Positions 60,353 to 64,000 of a stretch of DNA of 64,000 nt are shown in pieces. Numbering within the stretch: position 1 is the stretch's first letter; each line of letters begins with the position of its first letter. The translations under genes were made by a program, and so were the position numbers. Under the pieces are notes generated by a model. It did not search any database. It saw only the letters and a list, made by a program, of their open reading frames with translations, and was not told the DNA's origin. Source of the DNA: an uncultured Oscillospiraceae bacterium. Lineage in GTDB: Bacteria > Bacillota > Clostridia > Oscillospirales > Acutalibacteraceae. The stretch spans positions 20,897-84,896 of the forward strand of contig URPR01000003.1 in the NCBI GenBank assembly GCA_900549775.1, read 5' to 3'.

Positions 60353-60931
60353 ATGAATAAAGTTCGAGTTGGGTATGCCATGTGTGGGTCATTTTGTACA
60401 ATCGAAAAGTCTATAGAACAAATGAAAAATTTAATAGATATGGGTTATGAAGTTATTCCTATAATGTCGAAAAACTTGTATGAAACAGATACTAAATTCG
60501 GCAAAGCCAAAGATATAATAGATGAAGTTGAAAGTATCTGCTTAAAAAAAATCATAAACGAAATTACACTTGCCGAGCCGATCGGTCCTAAAAACATGAC
60601 CGATATAATGGTAGTTTCCCCATGCACAGGAAACACGTTGAGTAAACTTGCAAGAGCTATCACTGACACTCCTGTAACCATGGCAGTTAAGTCGCATTTA
60701 AGGGGCCAAAAACCTGTATTAATTGCACTTGCCACGAACGATGCACTAAGCAATAGCGCAAAAAATTTAGGAGCCATGTTGAACGTAAAAAACATCTATT
60801 TCGTTCCGATGCACCAAGACGATATATCAAACAAACCAAATTCGTTAGTAGCTAGATTTGATTTGCTTTTGCCTTCAGTCGAACAAGCCTTAAAAGGTAA
60901 GCAGATGGAACCTATTTTCACAAATTTTTGA
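60353..60931 (+). CDS. dpaB: Dipicolinate synthase subunit B (flavoprotein)
   Basis: Protein of 192 aa from the ATG at 60353, eight nt after GGAG; a GTG nine bp earlier overlaps the SD. Flavoprotein fold: VRVGYAMCGSFCTIEKSIEQM, MVVSPCTGNTLSKLARAITDTPVTMAVKSHLR, RPVLIALATNDAL-like KPVLIALATNDALSN, and IYFVPMHQDD. It pairs with DpaA. Confidence 0.95.
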   Translation: MNKVRVGYAMCGSFCTIEKSIEQMKNLIDMGYEVIPIMSKNLYETDTKFGKAKDIIDEVESICLKKIINEITLAEPIGPKNMTDIMVVSPCTGNTLSKLARAITDTPVTMAVKSHLRGQKPVLIALATNDALSNSAKNLGAMLNVKNIYFVPMHQDDISNKPNSLVARFDLLLPSVEQALKGKQMEPIFTNF

Positions 60932-60939
60932 TCATTACA

Positions 60940-60990
60940 AAATAATAGCCATCGATATTTAAAATCTTAAACATTGATGGTTATTTATTT
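60940..60990 (+). terminator. Terminator after dpaB
   Basis: AAATAATAGCCATC pairs with GATGGTTATTTATTT (one G-T pair) around a 22-base loop, followed by T-rich sequence. Confidence 0.7.
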
Positions 60991-60993
60991 TGC

Positions 60994-61022
60994 TTGATTT
61001 TTAAATATAATTATGATAAAAT
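60994..61022 (+). promoter_or_regulatory. Promoter of the dockerin gene
   Basis: TTGATT (60994-60999), 17-bp spacer, TAAAAT (61017-61022) with an upstream TG (extended -10). Confidence 0.7.
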
Positions 61023-61054
61023 ATAGTAAGTTTATTTAAAAAGAAGGAATGTTT

Positions 61055-62563
61055 ATGAGAAGATCTAAAAAAGGTAAAGTCATAACAACCTGTGCTGCAC
61101 TTTTAGTAGCTCTCTGTCTTCACTTATTTGCAAGCGGCAAAACCACACAGGATTGCTCTGCAGGTGATATAGACTTAAGTAACTGTTATTCTTCAGACAA
61201 CTCTAAAATTGAAGTATTACCCGATAATTTAGGTGGTTTTTATATTGTTAGTGCAGATACCACTAATACGAAATTATCTTACTTTGATGGTAATCCCATA
61301 AGCTCACCTCTTGTTTTAAACTTTAAGTATATTTCTGCGGCTTCAGACAAAAACAATATTTATATGTCCGAGGTAAAGGAGAATAATGAAACTACTATCC
61401 ATAAATATACAAAAGATAATGGCTCTATAAAACCAGATAGTAGCGGGGATTTTTCATTTGGAAAAAATCTCGTTGAAAATTTCACTGTTGGAAATGATGT
61501 GATATTTTTTTCTGCTGGAGAAAATTTGTTGGGTACTTACGAAAACAATCCAACCATTCTTATGGCAAATTGTAAACAATTTGCCATAAACTTCTCTAGA
61601 GATAAACTATATATTCAAACAGATGACGACAGTGTAAAATATTGTAGTATTGACAATACTTTAAAGGAAAACATTTTAAGTTCTACACCTCCTTCTTTCA
61701 ATACAGTTTCTCCCAAAAATGGCAACAATGATAATTTACCTGACAACCTTATGCATTTTCTAAGCGATGATATACTGGTAACAAACACAGGAAAATATTT
61801 TAAATTGGACAGTGAAAATTCTACCATAGAGCATATTTTAAGTGTTGATGTTTCAGATTTGAGTGTGGACTTTTGTTCTGCTGTATATAAAGCCGATAGT
61901 AAAAATTACATAGCCGCACTGACAAGCAACAACATCGTCACTTTCTACGACATAGATGATGGCCTTACAGCAAAATATAAAGTAGAATTAGACGCACAAG
62001 ATAAAATCATATCTATCTGCACTTCTGGCACTAAGACTATTTTAGTTTGGAAAAATGATACAGACGCAAAAGCTAAAATACTAGATAAAGATGATCTAAC
62101 AGAGATAAAAAATGATACAGACCCTGAGCCAGAAAATCCTTCAGACTTTGAACCTGTTGTTAAAGCGCTAAGCGATGCATACACTTTGAGTGAAAGTGAG
62201 CGCGTATATATTCCATTGTCTGAAACTATCAGCAAAGTAAAGGACAATTTAAATTTAAGTGGTTACAATATAGAATTTAAAAATTATGCAGGAAAAGCTA
62301 TCACAAGCGGGAAGCTTGGTACTGGCAGTGTCGCAATTTTCTCTAAAGATGGCAAAACTGCAGAGTTCACTTTCATTGTAAAAGGCGATGTCACAGGTGA
62401 AGGTAACGCTAACAGTCGCGATGTTGATTGTATGTATAATCACATTTTGGGGAAATCTTCACTTAGCGAAATAAATGCAAAAGCTGCAGATATGAACAAT
62501 GATGGTGTCGTTGATACTTTAGATTTATTGCTTTTAAGTAAAATGGTTTCCAGCTCATCATAA
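61055..62563 (+). CDS. Secreted protein with C-terminal type I dockerin domain
   Basis: Protein of 502 aa from the ATG at 61055 (AAGGA upstream). Basic start and signal peptide, about residues 1-27. The middle (about 30-340) has recurring strand pairs such as GGFYIVSADTTNTKLSYFDG and IAALTSNNIVTFYDIDDG, suggestive of a beta-propeller. A Pro/Glu linker near residue 355 (DPEPENPSDFEP) leads to a region with LGTGSVAIFSKDGKTAEFTFIVKGD, followed by the dockerin: VTGEGNANSRDVDCMYNHIL and AADMNNDGVVDTLDLLLLSKM, two calcium-loop segments. Dockerins bind cohesins on cellulosome-like scaffolds or cell surface proteins; no cohesin is in view. Only 30 bp separate it from the next gene. Confidence 0.82.
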   Translation: MRRSKKGKVITTCAALLVALCLHLFASGKTTQDCSAGDIDLSNCYSSDNSKIEVLPDNLGGFYIVSADTTNTKLSYFDGNPISSPLVLNFKYISAASDKNNIYMSEVKENNETTIHKYTKDNGSIKPDSSGDFSFGKNLVENFTVGNDVIFFSAGENLLGTYENNPTILMANCKQFAINFSRDKLYIQTDDDSVKYCSIDNTLKENILSSTPPSFNTVSPKNGNNDNLPDNLMHFLSDDILVTNTGKYFKLDSENSTIEHILSVDVSDLSVDFCSAVYKADSKNYIAALTSNNIVTFYDIDDGLTAKYKVELDAQDKIISICTSGTKTILVWKNDTDAKAKILDKDDLTEIKNDTDPEPENPSDFEPVVKALSDAYTLSESERVYIPLSETISKVKDNLNLSGYNIEFKNYAGKAITSGKLGTGSVAIFSKDGKTAEFTFIVKGDVTGEGNANSRDVDCMYNHILGKSSLSEINAKAADMNNDGVVDTLDLLLLSKMVSSSS

Positions 62564-62593
62564 TTTGAAAGAAAAATAAAAGGAGAAATGAAA

Positions 62594-63775
62594 ATGGACT
62601 GTTTAATTACACTTTACAACGACGAACAAATGTATAATTTAATAGTAATATTTTCATTTATGCCAAAAAAAGTCATCCTGCTTTACGATAAAAATTATAC
62701 CGATAATAAAAATATGGAGAACTTAAAAAGTGCTTGTAAATCTAAAATACATAATATAGAATTTGAATGCGTAAATTTCGATAGTTCAAACATAGACAAA
62801 GTAGTAAATACCTGTACCTGGATAATCCACAGGAATACAAATTGCTATTTCGATATAACAGGTGCAAGTGAACTAGGAGTTATTGGGGCTTATTTGGCTT
62901 GTAAAAAAACTTTTACACCCATATTTAAAATACAACTCCCTGAAAATAAATTGATAAATATTTACGGTTGTCACTCTCTTGAAAAAAATTTTAAATACCC
63001 AAAATTGACTATAGACACTGTTTTTGCCGCTAGAGGTGCATTTCTTTCCGGAAACAACCATCCCACCCCTCCACGTCATTTATTTAATAGCATATTGAAC
63101 TTTTGTCATGAGGTTTTTAAAGATATAGCTGCATGGAAAGACCTTTGTTATTACTTACAAACAGGAAGGGCAAAGTTTCCTCAAGCCGGCAGACCAAATT
63201 TTTTTGAAGCGCCAAAAAGGATTAACATATCTAAAAGTAACGTAACTTTTTCAGGAGAAGCTCTGTTGAGAAAAGCTGAAAAATTAAACCTTATACACCA
63301 ATTAAATTTAAATAATCAAAAAGTATCGTTTTATTTTAAAAACGACACCATAAAAAGATATATGACGGACTTTGGAGTATGGCTTGAGCTGTACTGTTTT
63401 ATAAAGCTCGAACAGTGCGATTTGTTTCATGATGTTCGTCTCAGTGTAAAAATAGACTGGAATAAATCGGAAAATAGCCTAATTGAAATAGTCAATGAAA
63501 TTGACGTTACGTTTTTTTATAAAACAAGACCATGCTTTTTATCGTGCAAGTTATCCGAGCCTTCTTCTGATGCACTGCAAGAGTTAAGCGTATATCCTTT
63601 TTATTTCGGTGGCAAAAATTCAAAGTCCATTCTAACTGTCTTAAGCAATGTAAATAGGGGAAATTCGTACCTTTACAAGCGTGCAAAAAGTATGCAAATT
63701 TCTATGATAGATGGCAATGATATAAAAAATAACAAATTTATCGACGCCATAAAAAAAGCTTTGTGCATAGAATAG
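62594..63775 (+). CDS. Card1/Can2-like CARF-domain nuclease (DUF1887 family)
   Basis: Protein of 393 aa from the ATG at 62594, eight nt after AAAGGAG. Residues 1-130 resemble a CARF-like Rossmann domain: CLITLYNDEQMYNLIVIFSF, KKVILLYDK, and CYFDITGASELGVIGAYLACK (the usual TGG replaced by TGA). A helical linker follows. Residues about 255-393 carry the DUF1887 nuclease core: GVWLELYCF (Glu265), NEIDVTFFY (Asp304), FLSCK (Lys319) and FYFGGKNSKSILTVLS. The residue two before the Lys is Ser, where PD-(D/E)xK enzymes often have an acidic residue. Card1/Can2 are activated by cyclic oligoadenylate from type III CRISPR; no CRISPR array or cas genes are in the window. Confidence 0.8.
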   Translation: MDCLITLYNDEQMYNLIVIFSFMPKKVILLYDKNYTDNKNMENLKSACKSKIHNIEFECVNFDSSNIDKVVNTCTWIIHRNTNCYFDITGASELGVIGAYLACKKTFTPIFKIQLPENKLINIYGCHSLEKNFKYPKLTIDTVFAARGAFLSGNNHPTPPRHLFNSILNFCHEVFKDIAAWKDLCYYLQTGRAKFPQAGRPNFFEAPKRINISKSNVTFSGEALLRKAEKLNLIHQLNLNNQKVSFYFKNDTIKRYMTDFGVWLELYCFIKLEQCDLFHDVRLSVKIDWNKSENSLIEIVNEIDVTFFYKTRPCFLSCKLSEPSSDALQELSVYPFYFGGKNSKSILTVLSNVNRGNSYLYKRAKSMQISMIDGNDIKNNKFIDAIKKALCIE

Positions 63776-63801
63776 TAATCTTATAAAAAATCAAATAGCT
63801 A

Positions 63802-63830
63802 TTGAAATTTCAAAAAATCTGTTGTAAAAT
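63802..63830 (+). promoter_or_regulatory. Promoter of tRNA-Leu
   Basis: TTGAAA (63802-63807), 17-bp spacer, TAAAAT (63825-63830), 17 bp before the tRNA. Confidence 0.7.
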
Positions 63831-63847
63831 AAACTTGTAATAATTTT

Positions 63848-63934
63848 GCCGGTGTGTTGGAATTGGCAGACGAGACGGACTCAAAATCCGTTGGTGGCAA
63901 CACCGTGTGGGTTCGAGTCCCACCACCGGCACCA
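63848..63934 (+). tRNA. tRNA-Leu (anticodon CAA)
   Basis: 87 nt with encoded CCA. Acceptor GCCGGTG/CACCGGC; anticodon stem ACGGA/TCCGT around loop CTCAAAA (anticodon CAA, reads UUG); long variable arm (GTGGCAACACC) as in class II tRNAs; T arm with GGTTCGAGTCC. Confidence 0.97.
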
Positions 63935-64000
63935 CTGTGGAGTATCATAAGGGGCATGAAATGTTTTTATGGTTCTCCTTTTGAAGAGTAGATTGGTTAA
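63935..64000. other. Window end after tRNA-Leu
   Basis: 66 bases without a recognisable gene; nothing further can be said. Confidence 0.4.

Overview
The window is a gene-dense, AT-rich stretch of a chromosome from a spore-forming low-GC Firmicute. The best fit is a member of class Clostridia, Oscillospirales/Ruminococcaceae-like. This is inferred from the gene families: a Spo0A-type regulator, a cotJABC spore-coat operon, dipicolinate synthase dpaAB, an hrcA-CIRCE heat-shock operon, the glmU-prs-pth-mfd order, pyruvate:ferredoxin oxidoreductase, a dockerin-bearing secreted protein, TSCPD and DUF6514-like small proteins, and a solo Card1/DUF1887-type CARF protein. Shine-Dalgarno sequences are strong. 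TTG and GTG starts are common (dnaJ, grpE, murC, the P-type ATPase).

Layout: (1) 1-5.6 kb: the edge of a bacteriocin-type (NHLM/NHLP) peptide export operon on the minus strand (C39-peptidase ABC exporter start, HlyD-like adaptor, LivJ-like lipoprotein), then an OppA-like lipoprotein and a secreted repeat protein. (2) 5.6-7.0 kb: a secreted GLUG-repeat protein. (3) 7-13.6 kb: the minus-strand operon hrcA-grpE-(FakA-like fragment)-dnaK-dnaJ-prmA behind a perfect CIRCE operator. (4) 13.6-16.3 kb: a DnaC/DnaI-like loader, rimP preceded by a perfect 103-bp cloverleaf-shaped palindrome, a TSCPD protein and a sugar-phosphate transferase. (5) 16.5-21.3 kb: a small glycan cluster (unknown protein, second sugar-phosphate transferase, DegT aminotransferase, O-antigen ligase-like protein) ending with pncC. 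(6) 21.4-27.5 kb: a short glmU, prs, pth and mfd. (7) 27.5-36 kb, minus strand: amidohydrolase; a dacF-rluB-divIC-S1 operon; and a glycerol-3-phosphate uptake/oxidation operon (glpT, two FAD enzymes, DUF1667). (8) 36.2-41.4 kb: znuACB zinc importer and a Ca-type P-type ATPase whose ribosome site lies in a terminator-like hairpin. (9) 41.5-46.8 kb: PASTA protein, RNase M5-like, unknown; a DUF6514-like gene plus a Spo0A-like regulator; an ECF S component; cotJABC. (10) 47-52.6 kb: a feoA-feoB-Cys-rich peptide-dtxR iron operon with a DtxR-like palindrome at its promoter, a DUF5131 protein, 3-methyladenine glycosylase, a CNNM/HlyC-like membrane protein. (11) 52.8-64 kb: nifJ, serS, murC, dpaAB behind a sigma-K-like promoter, a dockerin protein, the Card1-like CARF nuclease and tRNA-Leu(CAA).

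Most of the content is housekeeping, stress, metal homeostasis and sporulation. The items most worth following up are the cloverleaf palindrome upstream of rimP, the solo Card1-like CARF nuclease with no CRISPR array in view, the Spo0A-like protein with an altered DNA-recognition helix, the SD-sequestering terminator before the P-type ATPase, the orphan FakA middle domain in the heat-shock operon, the short glmU, and the receptor-like lipoprotein in a RiPP-export operon. No CRISPR array, prophage, insertion sequence or rRNA operon was found.
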